The notes: generated by a model not told the origin, from the sequence alone. A DNA stretch of 64,000 nucleotides from Sanderia malayensis (GCA_013076295.1 RQOL01000876.1:434001-498000), one strand, 5' to 3'. Positions 21,481 to 32,822 are shown, numbered from the stretch's first letter. Numbers and translations: made by a program.

Positions 21481-24110
21481 CAAATTCCACGAGCGAGTAT
21501 CACAGGCAGATGATGAAGGCAAAGCAAAAAAGCCTATCAAGGAGTTCAAACACGGTCAACACAATGGCCATCAGCCGTTCCTGTTGACAATCAAGTACAC
21601 AAAGTGCTGTTGCGACGGAGCAGTTACACTACCTGCAATACAGCTGCCACCTGCAGCACTCATGCCTCTTTTCCTTGGCTATACAGAAAATACGAAAAGA
21701 GAGTCGAAAGATTTCGTTTCCACATTTCAGCAATAAAATGCATCCGTGGCAATGGCATCCTGGACAGCAAACATACCGCAAATCCCCGGCAGAGAACCAT
21801 CTGTGATAACAATACATGGCAGTGCATATCACAGAACCGGTACTTTCTTTGTCTTCCTACTCAATCATTGTTGTCTCGCACAGGTGTGAATTTGTTTTCA
21901 AACTTTGCACTATTGCCTGAATAGTTTTTGTTCAGCCCATATTCGCTCATTGCAAGAACAGCAACCAAAATATGCTGAGCTGTACATCATGGATATGGCT
22001 GAAGCAATTGAGCACAAAGCAAAGATCCCCTGCAACAGGGATCTGAACAAGCACATCGTCAAGAAGCTCTAAGAGGAGCTCCTTGCTGTCGACTCATATG
22101 CTCAAGAAAACAAATACATGGGAGAGATACTGCAACAACAACAGGACCAGGCGACTGCAGCAAATCAGCCTATTCCTACTTTTGTCTTGGTTATCACGTA
22201 AAGAGCCAATCAGGATTGCAGATATAACAATGCAGCAGCATCACAAATAGCAGCCATTTCCAGCACAAAAGATGGTGCTGTACCAGATCCAAATGACAGA
22301 AATATGCACATGGAGAGACGTGATGGCTACTCAAATGACATTAAAGCGTGGATGTTTTTCAGCTCTTCACCTCTCACAATTACTGTTCCAACAGTACTTG
22401 GTCACTAGGAAAGAAAGCAAGGAAGTCACATACATTAGATTCCATCAAAGAGATCTTAGAGTCTACTCATACAAATGACTGATGGACCACCTATACAGAA
22501 GAGCTCAGTGCCAAAACCTACTCACTCAAGCCCAAAATCCCGGCACTCTGCAAGACAAACACATTGGACAAGCCATCATCCTACCGTCCACATTCAGCTG
22601 CAGTGAGCGAAACATGCAGCAGAATTACCAAGATGCAATGACAATCGTCAGGCAATCCAGACATCTTTATCACATTCACGGTTAATCCCTACTGGCAAGA
22701 CATCTTCGACAATTTGCTACCGGGCCAGAAGCCACAAGACCGGCCAGACATTGTCATCTGCATCAATTCAAAGAACTGCTGTGTGACATACTGGATCTCA
22801 ACTTCTTTGGCAAAGTGGTCGCTTACGTCTACACTGTAGAATTTCAAAAACGTGAACTGCCTCAAACTCACATGATCACATCTCTCGCTGACGAAGACCA
22901 GCAAAGCACATCAGAGGAAATTTACCCTTTCATGTCAGCATAGATACCAGACCAGAACACACACCTCTACGAACACGGTATCATCAAGAAACACATAACG
23001 CGCAGCCCGTGTGAAATTTTCAATCCGTCATGTGTTTGCATGCAAGATGACAAGTGCAAAAAGAGCTTTCCAAAAAACCTCGCACAGAAAACAGAACTCA
23101 ATGTCAATGAATACCCATTGTACAGAAGACAAACAATGTTCACATTAATTAAAACCCATCCTTTTCATTTAAATTTTCCTTCTAATGGATAAATTCACAA
23201 CAACTTTTTCTTGCAGGCAAAGATACGTTGCAGATACGTTGGTCCACATCAAGCAGTATACAGACTCAGAAAATACAAAATGTACGACAAAAGTCACATA
23301 ATTGTTCTACTAGCATTTCACCTGACAGACCAACACCCCTGTATTCTTCACAGGCCCACTGCAACCTGAACAGAGAATCAATAACGTCATCCTCATGGCC
23401 TATTTCAACCTCAACCAAAGGGAACAAAATGCTCATCAGTACTTATATCAAGACATACCAAAGCCCCACACTTACAACAAATCCAGAAAGCAATGGCAGC
23501 AACACAAGCGCCAAACAGCTAAGGCTGTCATACACAAAATCTACAACGTTCTACCTTCAGATCCCGAAAGACTTGCCCTCGTATTCATATTACTACACAT
23601 AATGGAAGCAACTTCCTTTGAAGACACCAGAAGAGGTGATGGAGTCACTCGCAACACTTGCAAGAATGCAGTAAGATCAATGTCACTCTTGGGGGAAGAT
23701 GCAGAGCACAGACGTTGCTTACGACAAGCAGTGGTCATACTCATGCCTGTACAGATGAGACAATTATTTGCAACACTCATCCTCTCCCAACCTCCTAGCG
23801 ACATTGGTGCTCTCTTCACAGAATTCCGAGAAGACATGGCAGAAAATTATGTCACAAACGACCAGCTGAAGGATTTAAATGCAACATTCCAGCAGCAGCA
23901 CATCCACATGTGTCTGGCTGACATTCAAAAAACCTGCACATTCACGGAAAATTTGTCAAGGATCTCCCCTAAATGCGGCAGCTTCCTCCCAACTGTGCTC
24001 AGCAACAACAGCCAGCTGACGAAACCTACATTGAACAAAAACAAGAGCAAGGTCAAAAACGTCGAATTCTTTTTTATTATTAACTTCAACCCAGACAGCT
24101 TCAAAATCAG
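21480..24110 (+). pseudogene. Autonomous Helitron Rep/helicase N-terminal region, decayed
   Basis: Fragments in order match Helitron replicase-helicase. They are KCCCDGAVTLP (cysteine motif, about 21605), IPGREPSVITIHGSAYHRTG, SLQEQQPKYAELYIMD (about 21950), QDCRYNNA, and a Helitron_like_N Rep core with FITFTVNPYWQDIF, NLLPGQKPQDRPDIV, FFGKVVAYVYTVEFQKR (22670-22860), then IFNPSCVCMQDDKCKKSFPKN and NEYPLYRRR. The 23395-24114 frame (239 codons) continues with the pre-helicase region (AYFNLNQREQNA, YTKSTTF, LHIMEATSFEDTRRGDG). The Pif1 helicase is missing beyond 24110. Many stops and shifts; one possible intron at about 21850-21935. Confidence 0.82.
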
Positions 24111-24146
24111 CTGAACTGCAACTTAGGTCATGCCTTGCAAGTGTAC

Positions 24147-25776
24147 TTAGTGTTGACCTAGCATATAAACCAACACCACCATTTTGACTTGAAGAAGACG
24201 TTTTGTGAAGTGTATGACCTGGTATACTAACATTAGTGCATATGGGTTTGTCCTCAGAGTCCCATGTTTCAGAAACTCACAGCGCATACACAACACCGTT
24301 GTGCACACCATCAAGACCCAGTAACCAGACAACTGTTTCTTTCTTGACGGTCCCGCAGGAACTGTTTTCCAGCCTTTAACACGTCTGTTAGTGTACATAG
24401 CCAAGTCATGTTGTCTGCCATGATATGTAGCTTTGTCCTCAACGCACATCGCAAGAAATGTTTCATCTTCATCATCAAGCTTCCTTGGAGCACCTTGGTT
24501 GCCAAGCTTTCTACATTTGACACGGTTTTCTTCTACCATTTGATTTGCTTTCCGTTTTCTCATCAAATTGAGGCATTTGCTATAAGATGTATTTTTCTCT
24601 GACAGCAAGCTATCAATATCTGAGGCCTTTTCAATCATATCTTTAATGGATGATTCTTCATCCAAGATTATATGATCAGGCCAAGCAAACTTTTTCCTTT
24701 CTAGAAGGTTTTGCTTTCTCTTAATGGTATCAGTTAGGGTTTTCTTCCTACCTTCAAGCTGAATTTTAACTTGCTCTGCAGCTACTGCAGCTGATGAGCA
24801 ATTTCTTCAAAAACATCCATCACCTGTGCAAAATCAGAATCACTGGTCTATTTTTGTATGCTCATAAAAATTTAAAACATATTTATATACGGTGCAATCA
24901 ACATACAACTAGGTAATGATACAACAGGGAGCATGGAATTTCATAATAACCCTGTGGCCATTACAGTACTTGCATGTCTCAAAATAGATGCCAGGTCAAC
25001 CATTGTACTTGAATCTCGAAATCACATCAAAATAAAAAACCCTTGTTGCAGCTTAAATACAAATGAATTGACAAAATAAAAATAAAGTAAGTAAAATATC
25101 AAGGTAAAACCTTCACACCTACCTTTTGGGTATTCTTTGAAATGTCATCTTCACTAATTCCAAGTTCTTCAAGCTGACGTCTTGTACGGTCAATCCCTAG
25201 CAGGACCCTTGCCATCTTTCTGTCCCATTCAGAATCTAATGTGCTTAAAATCCTTTCGACCAACAACTTGTCAAGACTAATTCTTGGTTTGCATTTCTGG
25301 ATCAACTTGCTTTGTGCAACATAATCAAAGAATCTATCAAGTTCAAAACTGTCTTGTCTTAAAATAATGAGCCTCTCATTCGTTTCCTCAAATGTCACAA
25401 TACAAACACACAATCCCCATTCGTCATGAAGCAGAGCATATTGTAGTTTATCCCTGTCTGTGTTAAGATACAGCCTGTCCACATTATGAAAATGCGAATA
25501 GAATATATCAATTGCTTCATCAAACTTCAAGAAGGCATTTGTGCAATCTTCTCAATTTGTGCCAACCATACCAGCAATAAGCTGATCCCAAGCTGCAAGT
25601 ATTCTGAGCAAGCGATTGTTCGTTGACATACAAAACTGTCCTTGCGTTTTTGCCTTTGTCTTTGATTTCTCAATCAATTTTTCCAATTTATTTCTCTTTT
25701 CTGCCACCAAGCATTTTTGCTGTGATCGTAGTACCCTATCTGAGTACCTCGACTGGCGAACCAATTCACTTCTCAC
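24147..25776 (-). pseudogene. Multi-exon gene of unknown function, damaged
   Basis: Read leftward. The first exon (25776-25118) is one frame broken by a single TGA at 25552: a basic coiled-coil start (RNKLEKLIEKSKTKAK), then LQYALLHDEWGLCV and LLGIDRTRRQLEELGI. It ends at an AAG/GTAGGT donor. After an intron of about 280 bp and a TTTTGCACAG acceptor, exon 2 (about 24840-24147) reads VKIQLEGRKKTLTDTIKRKQ and KCRKLGNQGAPRKLDDEDE, then EDKATYHGRQHD and MYTNRRVK. I have seen this APRKLD...ATYHGRRHD signature in repeated cnidarian proteins without known function. It is arranged head to head with the SAM-domain gene at 25924, 148 bp apart. Confidence 0.5.
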
Positions 25777-25923
25777 GATTTGTTCTCTTTCGGCCCGCTG
25801 AATTATTGGACGCCATTTTGAAAATCAATCTTAGGTTTATGACGAGTTTAAAAGTCATAGTTCTGCAGTCGTAGGCTCAACCTCGTTCTCACGATTTGGC
25901 GGGAACTTGTTCTGTTTGCCCTT

Positions 25924-26678
25924 GTGCAGCAGAAAAGAAAAACATGGCTGACAATCCCTCAGAATCAGTTGATTACTGAATATTCAGTAAAGCTGAAAGA
26001 AAAGGGTTTTGACGATATCAGTCTGCTGAAGTCAATGGACACCAGTGAAGTAGATGAAATGATTCAGATCATTGACATGAAGAAAAAGGGTCATATTCTC
26101 AAGCTGAAGAAATGCATAAGCATATTGAGACCTCCTTGTACAAAGATAAAGATTCAACATTCTATCACAGAGAATACTGCAAAAAGGGGTGCAGAAAGCA
26201 AGCAAACACAGTCAACTGTTCCCAAACAGTCAATTCTTTGTTTTTCTAAAGGAAAATTTGTTTGTCATAAGCCAAAAGATTTTGCTCCTGCAACACCTCT
26301 ATGGGAATGTTATTTGTATCCAGCACCCAAGACAGAAAGATTACAGTTTTTCAATGAAGTCACAAAGGAAATATATGAATCTGCCTATGTGGCTAAGCAA
26401 TCACAATTAAGAGATTACCTGAATGGTCAATGAAAATTTCGCTGGAATTTGATGCAGCAAATGGGGAAACTAAAATCGACATGGCAGTGTTATGAGAAGG
26501 GTATCATACCTAAAGAGAACATCAACTCGAAAAGATACTCTAGTTTGCCTGATAATCCCAATGTAAAAGATGTGAGCCATGTCAGCAGGGCGCTGAAGCA
26601 TGTATCAGCTACTATATTAATGATGAATAAGCAAGAGAAATTGCTAAGTAATAGACTATCAACAATTATTGACAAGGT
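25924..26678 (+). pseudogene. SAM-domain gene of unknown function, 5' part (split by transposon)
   Basis: The frame 25924-26430 carries a SAM-like helical bundle (EYSVKLKEKGFDDISLLKSM through GHILKLKKCI, roughly residues 20-65). A mid-region follows with PATPLWECYLYPAP. A single TGA at 26431, likely a decayed arginine codon, separates it from the same frame continuing at 26449-26678. The frame runs into the transposon at 26679 inside IIDKV. The same frame resumes at 31450, so one gene was split. An ATG at 25944 in another frame could be the true start only if a frameshift exists. SAM domains mediate protein or RNA contacts; the role here is unknown. Confidence 0.6.
26673..26678. repeat. 6-bp target-site duplication (left), CAAGGT
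   Basis: Identical to 31444-31449 on the other side of the 4,765-bp element. Removing one copy and the element joins the split SAM-gene frame exactly. Confidence 0.9.
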
Positions 26679-26689
26679 TACGGTGGCCC

Positions 26690-26925
26690 AAACGGGTCAT
26701 ACACAAATCAATATCGGAAAGCACAAATCAATTTTTGAAAACACAAATCAATATCGGAAAGCACAAATCAATTTTTGAAAACACAAATCATTATTGGAAA
26801 ACACAAATCAATTTTTGAAAACACAAATCAATTTTTGAAGACACAAATAAATATTCAAAAACACAAAACCAAATTCAAAAGCACGCCCCAGAACTCAAAA
26901 CACAAGCCAGGGGAATGGTAACGAG
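26690..26925. repeat. Left subterminal 20-bp tandem repeats of the transposon
   Basis: About nine units of CACAAATCAAT(A/T)T(C/T)GGAAA, then AAGCACGCCCCAGAACTC. The whole stretch is inverted at 31175-31430, forming a long terminal inverted repeat of about 240 bp. Confidence 0.92.
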
Positions 26926-27013
26926 CTCGAGCGAATTTTGTAAAATAAAAAAATGGTTGTTGCTGTTTTTAACGGCGGCAGATCAAATTACGAACCACGA
27001 CAAACAACCTGCC

Positions 27014-28263
27014 ATGTTTTGCTACAGTTGTGCAGAAAAACTTGAGGAGCACTATATCTACTGTTCGAATTGTTGAACAAAGCAAGACACTAGTCACCCT
27101 TCATTTAGAGTTCTTCTATCAGATGAGGGGATAAGTGAAAAAGAAGCAATCGATGGATATTTCTACAGCGGATTGAGTTACGAAACCATAGTTCACTTTC
27201 TATCCAAATACAATGGCATCGAAATGTCCCTGGCAACACTGAAAAGAAGATTGTCTTTGTACGATCTTAAAAGAAACAAAAAGGATATAGACCTTTCTGA
27301 TGTCGAGGGAATGATAAGGCACGAGTTGGATGGCCCAGGCTGTATTTCTGGGTATCGAGGAATGAGGCACACGCTTCGCATAAAGTATAACGTCCATGTC
27401 CCTCGTAAAGAAGTAGAGCAGTTATTGAGGAAGTTGGACCCAGTTGGAGTGGATGAAAGAAAACGTCATAAACTGAAAAGGAGAAGGTATTTGTCACCAG
27501 GACCAAACCACTGCTGGCATATTGATGGCTATGATAAAATCAAACCCTTTGGCTTTGCCATCCATGGTGGCATAGATGGTTATAGTCGGCGCATTATGTG
27601 GCTTGTTTTAGATAGAACAAACAATGATCCAGCAGTGACTGCCAAATTCTTTGTAGATTGTATTGAGGAGGCTGGTGGATGTCCTACATTGATTAGGACA
27701 GACTGTGGGACAGAGAATGGTATTATGGCAGGTAGACAGTGTTTTTAAGAGCAGATGATGATGATCAGTTTGCAGGAGCAAAGGCTCATGTGTAGGGTAG
27801 CTCAACTAGTAACCAAAGAATACAGTGCTTGTGGTCATCCTTGATGCGAACGCGGCTTTCTTGGTGGATAAATTTCTTTAAGGATCTTAAAGACCAGGGA
27901 TCACTTTTACAATATCCTTCAAGAAGAGGCACTCTGGTTCTGTTTTGCAGATATAATTCAAACGGAACTAGACTTTGTTCGTTTACACTGGAATACACAT
28001 TATATACTTAGGTCAAGGCATGATACTGTTGCAGGCAAGCCAGACGAGTTATATTTCCTCCCAGAAAAGTTTGGTGCCGCAAATCAGTTGCATCTGGTTT
28101 TGCAGGATAAAATCGAAGAGGCAAAACTGAGATGCACAAGTTCTGAAGCTACTAATGATTATCAAAATTACTTCAACCATGTGCTATCCCAGCTTGGTAG
28201 GGAAAAACCAAATCATTGGAAAGAAGCATTGGAACTGAACAACTACCTCCTAGAACATGCCTG
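27014..28263 (+). pseudogene. DDE integrase/transposase of the two-gene transposon
   Basis: Starts MFCYSCAEKLEEHYIYCSNC, a CxxC-CxxC zinc ribbon, then a helical DNA-binding region (YETIVHFLSKYNGIEMSLAT). The rve-type catalytic core has CWHIDGYDKIKPFG (first Asp), HGGIDGYSRRIMWL and LIRTDCGTENG (second Asp). The third catalytic position in SNQRIQCLW (about 27810-27840) is Gln where IS3/integrase relatives have Glu. A TGA near 27065, a one-base loss in a T-run near 27742, a TAG near 27793 and a later shift near 27905 break the frame. The C-terminus reads to HWKEALELNNYLLEHA at 28263. This copy is dead. Confidence 0.82.
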
Positions 28264-28340
28264 ATTATAAATATTAACATAACAATTTGTTGGGTAGGTT
28301 ATTATTAACTTAACAATTGTAATGTATGAAAACTGTAACT

Positions 28341-28574
28341 TATCTTTTCCCAGGGGGTACTCATCAAATTTCATGACGGGGGTGATCATGTCAGTTCATT
28401 TTCTCAGGACTCCAAATATATTGACCAATTTTTCTAATACCCCAAATATGTTAACCAAATTTTTAAAGACCCCAAACCCCAAATATGTTTTCATGTTCTA
28501 AATTTCAGACCCCAAATATTTACATGATCACCCCTGTCATAAAAGTCGAGGAGTACCTCCCCTGGGTATCTTTG
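28341..28574. mobile_element. 218-bp MITE with CCCAGGGG inverted ends
   Basis: The element 28349-28566 has inverted ends CCCAGGGGGTACTC and CCCAGGGGAGGTACTC, with GGGGTGATCATGT repeated inward on both sides. Flanks TATCTTTT and TATCTTTG form an 8-bp target duplication with one mismatch, suggesting a hAT- or P-type element. It lies between the two convergent genes of the host transposon. Confidence 0.8.
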
Positions 28575-28715
28575 AATAATGCAAATCATGAAATTGAATA
28601 AAATGTCAACTTGCTTTATATAGGAAACTGCTAAAACTGTTTTTTTGCTAATCTGACTCACAGTATCTGGCAACAAAAACAACTTGTATTTGCTGGGTAT
28701 GTAATGCCTTTGAAA

Positions 28716-30948
28716 TTACACTTGCCCAAAGCTTGGTGAGTTGAACATGCACTCAGTAAATTCATTCTTGAATTTCTTGTATTCTATGAGAACCTTGCCA
28801 ACTGGAAGATGAAGGGTACAGCTGCAGGTATTTGCTGTGAGCTTTCTATGTGTCTCAGTGTGTTCAAAGTTCACACTAAGTTGGCTTTCAAATCCAGTAG
28901 CAGGTATTCCAGGGCATCCAGTTATGAACTGCAAGATATGTGACAGCTGAACAGTGACTGTGTTGAGATCCCCTGTATCTGGATCAAGAATAGGTGTTGA
29001 TACCAATGCTTTTTCCACATCTTCAAGGCATTGTGTAAAGTTGAAAGCAATTGCCTCTTCATACTTTCTTTTGTTGCTACCAATAGGGGAGTAGCAAAAA
29101 TGAAACATTTCATCAACCTTATCTCCACGTAGCTCTTTCACCCCAGATGACTGCAACAATTTGCGTGAAGATCAAGGGTTTATCCTTATGGTTTCTAGCA
29201 CACCATTGATGTTGAAACCCTGGAAGAACTGTTCAATTTCTGGTAGAGTGGACAGGATCATATAATGCAGACAAATGAACCGAAAGAATTTTTGCTTGTC
29301 TTCAAGGGTCACAAGTGGTTTGGAGTATCCAGCCTTGAATCTGAATTGCACATTGAAGGAGGCCTCTTTTTTGAAGACTTCTGGGTCATTGATTAAGTCC
29401 AGCTCTTCAAGTTTCAACCTCGCTTTTTCATTTGGAAGATCACTGACAGATGTTAATACAGCTTCAGGCTTCCCATGGAGAATGTAGTCAACTACAGGTG
29501 AGGAAAACATTGTAGGACCAGGTGACCTTTGAAGTTTGGATAAGGCTGACAAGACACCATAACTGTAGTATTCTTCCCTCTGCAAAGCCATTACATTGTG
29601 AGCAAATATTCGCCTATGTGGCTCACCAGTAAAAAGACAAGATGTCTGCATATGTCTATGGATGAGAAAAAACAGTTCCTTTCTTGACCCTCCTTCATCC
29701 ACAGCAGGCTCTCCTATAAACTGAACATGCACCATACCATTACTTAGGGTTTCCTTTGTGCATCTCTTCAACTTTAGTAGGGTATCTTCCCACACAAAAC
29801 TTTTTCTTATTTTAAGTTTGATTTCATTATTTGAATCTTGGCATTTTTTGCTCAACTCCTTCAACTGATCTTCAAGACCTTGCTCTACTTCTTTAGGTGT
29901 GTTGGCCTTGCATGTCCACACAAATTCCATCAATTCATCCGAGTCCCAATCATCATTATCTCCAATCAATGATGCATAACAATCAATTTGGTCTGATCCA
30001 AATGTTCTCTCCGACAGTTTGTTGACAGCATTTTCCACATCACCACACTCTTTAAGTGCATTGAGAATTGCCAAATCACTTAAATGAGGATATATATCCT
30101 TCACAATGCTGTAAGGTGTAGTGGTAGAACTTGTTTGTGTAGCAAACTGACTGCTGACTTCAAGCTTCTCTTGAGGCTCAGATTCCTCAATGGCACACTT
30201 GTCACTTGTGGCTTGAATACTTGTTGGATTACTATTACTTGAATTGGTGCTTACAGACTTTGGAGCACACACATCTAAGCAGACTTTCTTTGAAAAAACT
30301 TCAAGCGGCTCTTTCTCAACATCATCATTGCCTTCAATGTCTGTGTTAAGCAGACCTTTTACAACTCTATCACAATAGTCTGAATTGCTACACACATAGA
30401 AAGTGAGTCTATTATATGGTTTACCAATTTCATATTTGTACTTCTCTAATGTGAAGGGCATTTCAGATTCTTTAAGGTTATTCACCAATGTGCCATCAGT
30501 ATAAAGCAACTTAAAGCGCTCTGGTGATGCAATGATTACGTCTGAAGAGTTATGCATGGCGTGCTTTGCAACTCCAGCATTCAGTATGTCTTCACTGTTT
30601 GCCGACTTTCGGGTTTTGAGAGGAAGATTTTTCCTCTAACAGGTTTTAAGCCAACATCTTCAGAGTTTCTCATCAAACCTATGTTGATAGTACTACTTTG
30701 TCTTTGGACATTGCTTGCTTTCTTTTTTTGTTCGTCTTAAAGTTACTTTTCCGCTCTTCTTTTTTCTTGTCCATGAAATCATTGAGAGAGAGAACGGACC
30801 TCTGGCTTTCGTTTCTTGATACAGCACCACTATTACTGTTGCCGAGATTGCTTTTCGTCACATTGGCGGTAGAATGGGCCGCGGAACCACATCTTACACA
30901 GAATTTGAAATTCTCCTTGATGTTATTCCCACAAGAGCTACAAAACAT
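28716..30948 (-). CDS. Zinc ribbon - CUE-like - HECT E3 ubiquitin ligase carried by the transposon
   Basis: Read leftward. The N-terminus MFCSSCGNNIKENFKFCVRC (30948 on) is a double CxxC zinc ribbon, then a basic linker and GLKPVRGKIF. A 461-codon frame (30557-29172) contains a CUE/UBA-like segment (SIVKDIYPHLSDLAILNALK, about residues 150-185) and the HECT N-lobe (KSFVWEDTLLKLKRC, HVQFIGEPAVDEGGSRKELF). Frame 29159-28716 supplies the C-lobe with catalytic cysteine in ANTCSCTLHLP and ends in SPSFGQV. It resembles the G2E3-like HECT genes abundant in fish and cnidarians. Frame changes near 30680, 30605 and 29165 could be introns or damage. It would conjugate ubiquitin; the role in transposition is unknown. 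Confidence 0.78.
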
Positions 30949-31174
30949 GGCTCAAGATGGCTGCTCTGCTCGTGTTGGAGTGAATGTCAGGAACTGCCAG
31001 GGGATCAAGGCCCAATGATATTGTCTAGGCTTTGTCTTCCCTCTACCTGTGCCAAATACACCAATTGCACGACTGCGGCCTCGAATTCGCCTGGAGGTCT
31101 GGAACTAGTTTTTGGGTGAAAAATTTTTCACCCGCAACAACAAGCAGTAGGATTTGCAGTACAAAATTAGCTCA

Positions 31175-31443
31175 AGCTTGTTACCATTCCCCTGGCTTGT
31201 GTTTTGAGTTCTGGGGCGTGCTTTTGAATTTGGTTTTGTGTTTTTGAATACTGGTTTGTGTTTTCGAATATTGATTTGTGTTTTCAAAAATTTATTTGTG
31301 TTTTCAAATATTGATTTGTGTTTTCAAAAATTGATTTGTGTTTTCGAATATTGATTTGTGTTTTCGAATATTGATTTGTGTTTTCAAAAATTGATTTGTG
31401 TTTTCTGGTATTAGTTTGTGTATGACCAGTTTGGGCCACCATA
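31175..31443. repeat. Right subterminal 20-bp tandem repeats and inverted end
   Basis: The inverted counterpart of 26679-26925: GTTTTGAGTTCTGGGGCGTG, then ten or so ATTGATTTGTGTTTTC(G/A)AA units, ending GTTTGGGCCACCATA. Confidence 0.92.
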
Positions 31444-31449
31444 CAAGGT
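31444..31449. repeat. 6-bp target-site duplication (right), CAAGGT
   Basis: Matches 26673-26678. Confidence 0.9.
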
Positions 31450-31795
31450 GCACTTGTGGGCTAAGAATGAACACAATGTTATTCAAGAATATATTTCAAC
31501 AACAAAGGAGCTTCATGGAAAGATCCTTGTTCTTGAAAACCATCTAAGCTATATATTGAAGACCCTTGACAAGAAAGTCAACAAATCTGCAGTTGCAAGT
31601 TTTGAAGCCAGCCGCAAGAAGAGAAGGCAAAAAGAGCAAAAAAGCAAAAACAAGAAAAAACAAAAATTCCGTTTCTCCAGGAGAGATAGCTTGCTTCCAG
31701 ATGAAACTATTGATGACAAAGATGAAAATACTGAAAGTGAAATCGATAGTGATTATAATGTTGATGATGATGAAATTGACAATTTTGGACTTTAA
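31450..31795 (+). pseudogene. SAM-domain gene, 3' part
   Basis: Continues the frame of 25924-26678 (HLWAKNEHNVIQEYI), with a coiled-coil stretch (ELHGKILVLENHLSYILK), a strongly basic nuclear-localisation-like run (KKRRQKEQKSKNKKKQKFR) and an acidic tail ending DNFGL and a TAA at 31793-31795. The C-terminal composition suggests a nuclear, nucleic-acid-associated protein. It is separated from its N-terminal half by 4,765 bp of transposon, so it is expressed only if that is spliced out. Confidence 0.6.
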
Positions 31796-31917
31796 ACATA
31801 TAGTATTAACTGGTAGCAAAAAGTTTGTTTACCCAACCTTGACATTGGATAAAAAAATATTTACCCAACCTTTTTATGTCTGAAAACTTCTTTTAGCCAA
31901 CCCATTTCTGTAAATAA

Positions 31918-32142
31918 TGAAAGGTCCCTAGAATTTGTTATTTACTGGTACGCGTTGAAGAAGAAAGACAATCATAGAACGAATAAGAATAACCAACTGA
32001 TCCAACTAAATACAAATGTGAAAGTCATATGATCTAAAAACAATAGTAATAAAACAGCAGGCAGCATGTCAGCAAGTATTTGATGTATTGCAAAGGTCAT
32101 AATAATAGTAATAATCATTGAGTTCTTAACACTCCCACTTGA
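31918..32142 (-). repeat. Probable copia 3' LTR and polypurine tract
   Basis: On the minus strand AAGTGGGAGTG (32142-32132) is a copia-type polypurine tract, followed by TGTTAAGAAC (32131 on), a typical LTR start. A possible CA end lies at 31918. No second LTR exists in the window for comparison, so the far edge is uncertain. Confidence 0.5.
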
Positions 32143-32159
32143 TCTATGCTGTATATTAA

Positions 32160-32690
32160 TCAGTCTATTTTATAAATTCCAAGTGTGTCTCTGAACTTCT
32201 CAAAAGTAACTCTTGGTACAGCCTTTGTCATTATGTCCGCCAGCATTTTCTCTGTAGGGCAGTATTCAACACAATTTTCTTTCGACTTCACTGTTTCTCT
32301 AACAAAATGATAGGATATGTCAATGTGCTTCATTCGATTGTGATGCTTTTGATTTCTCGAAAGTTCAATAGCACCTTGATTATCTTCAAAAGTAATCGTT
32401 GATTCCTTTTGCTTCAAACCAATATCTGCAAGTAATCGTCTGAGCCATATGACTTCCTGATATGCAAGACTTAATGCTATATATTCGGCATCAGTTGATG
32501 ACTTCCCAACTGTAGCTTGTCTCCTACTACACCAGCTTACAGTGTTGTTCACAACCTGACATACATATTGAGATGTTGATCTTCTTGTGTCCAAGTCGCT
32601 GGCCCAATCAGCATCAGAAAAAACTTGTAACATCTTGTGTTTATAGTTTCCATGGTATATCAAGCCACAATTAATTGTACCCTTCATCAT
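32160..32690 (-). pseudogene. Copia RNase H domain
   Basis: The minus frame resumes as KGTINCGLIYHGN immediately after the LINE tail. It has FSDADWASDLDTRRSTSQYV, SRRQATVGKSSTDAEY, LLADIG, EDNQGAIELSRN and HIDISYHFVRE, the full copia RNase H, ending at 32160. The first codons called ATG are the LINE (ATG)n tail. This segment is intact but disconnected from its RT. Confidence 0.9.
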
Positions 32691-32822
32691 CATCATCATC
32701 ATCAACTTTATTTATGTGTCGAATAAATTTAGCATAATTGCTAATTGAGGACACTTACATACAAAAATAATTATTTACCAGTTTAAAAGTTTAGAAATTT
32801 AAAAAGTTCAAAAGTTAGAAAT

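Larger units (their letters stand above)
26679..31443. mobile_element. Two-gene DNA transposon (IS3EU-like): integrase plus HECT ligase
   Basis: The ends are TACGGTGGCCCAAAC and, inverted, TATGGTGGCCCAAAC, flanked by the 6-bp duplication CAAGGT. Just inside both ends lie 20-bp tandem repeats built on CACAAATCAAT. The left gene (plus, 27014-28263) is a DDE integrase. The right gene (minus, 30948-28716) is a HECT-type E3 ligase. The two genes converge and both begin with a zinc ribbon starting MFC. A 218-bp MITE is nested between them. As I recall, IS3EU elements have 6-bp target duplications; that family name needs confirmation. Confidence 0.8.

Noticed and set aside
30698..31018. 106-codon plus-strand frame
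   Set aside because: Antisense to the zinc-ribbon start of the HECT gene, which has clear CxxC pairs.
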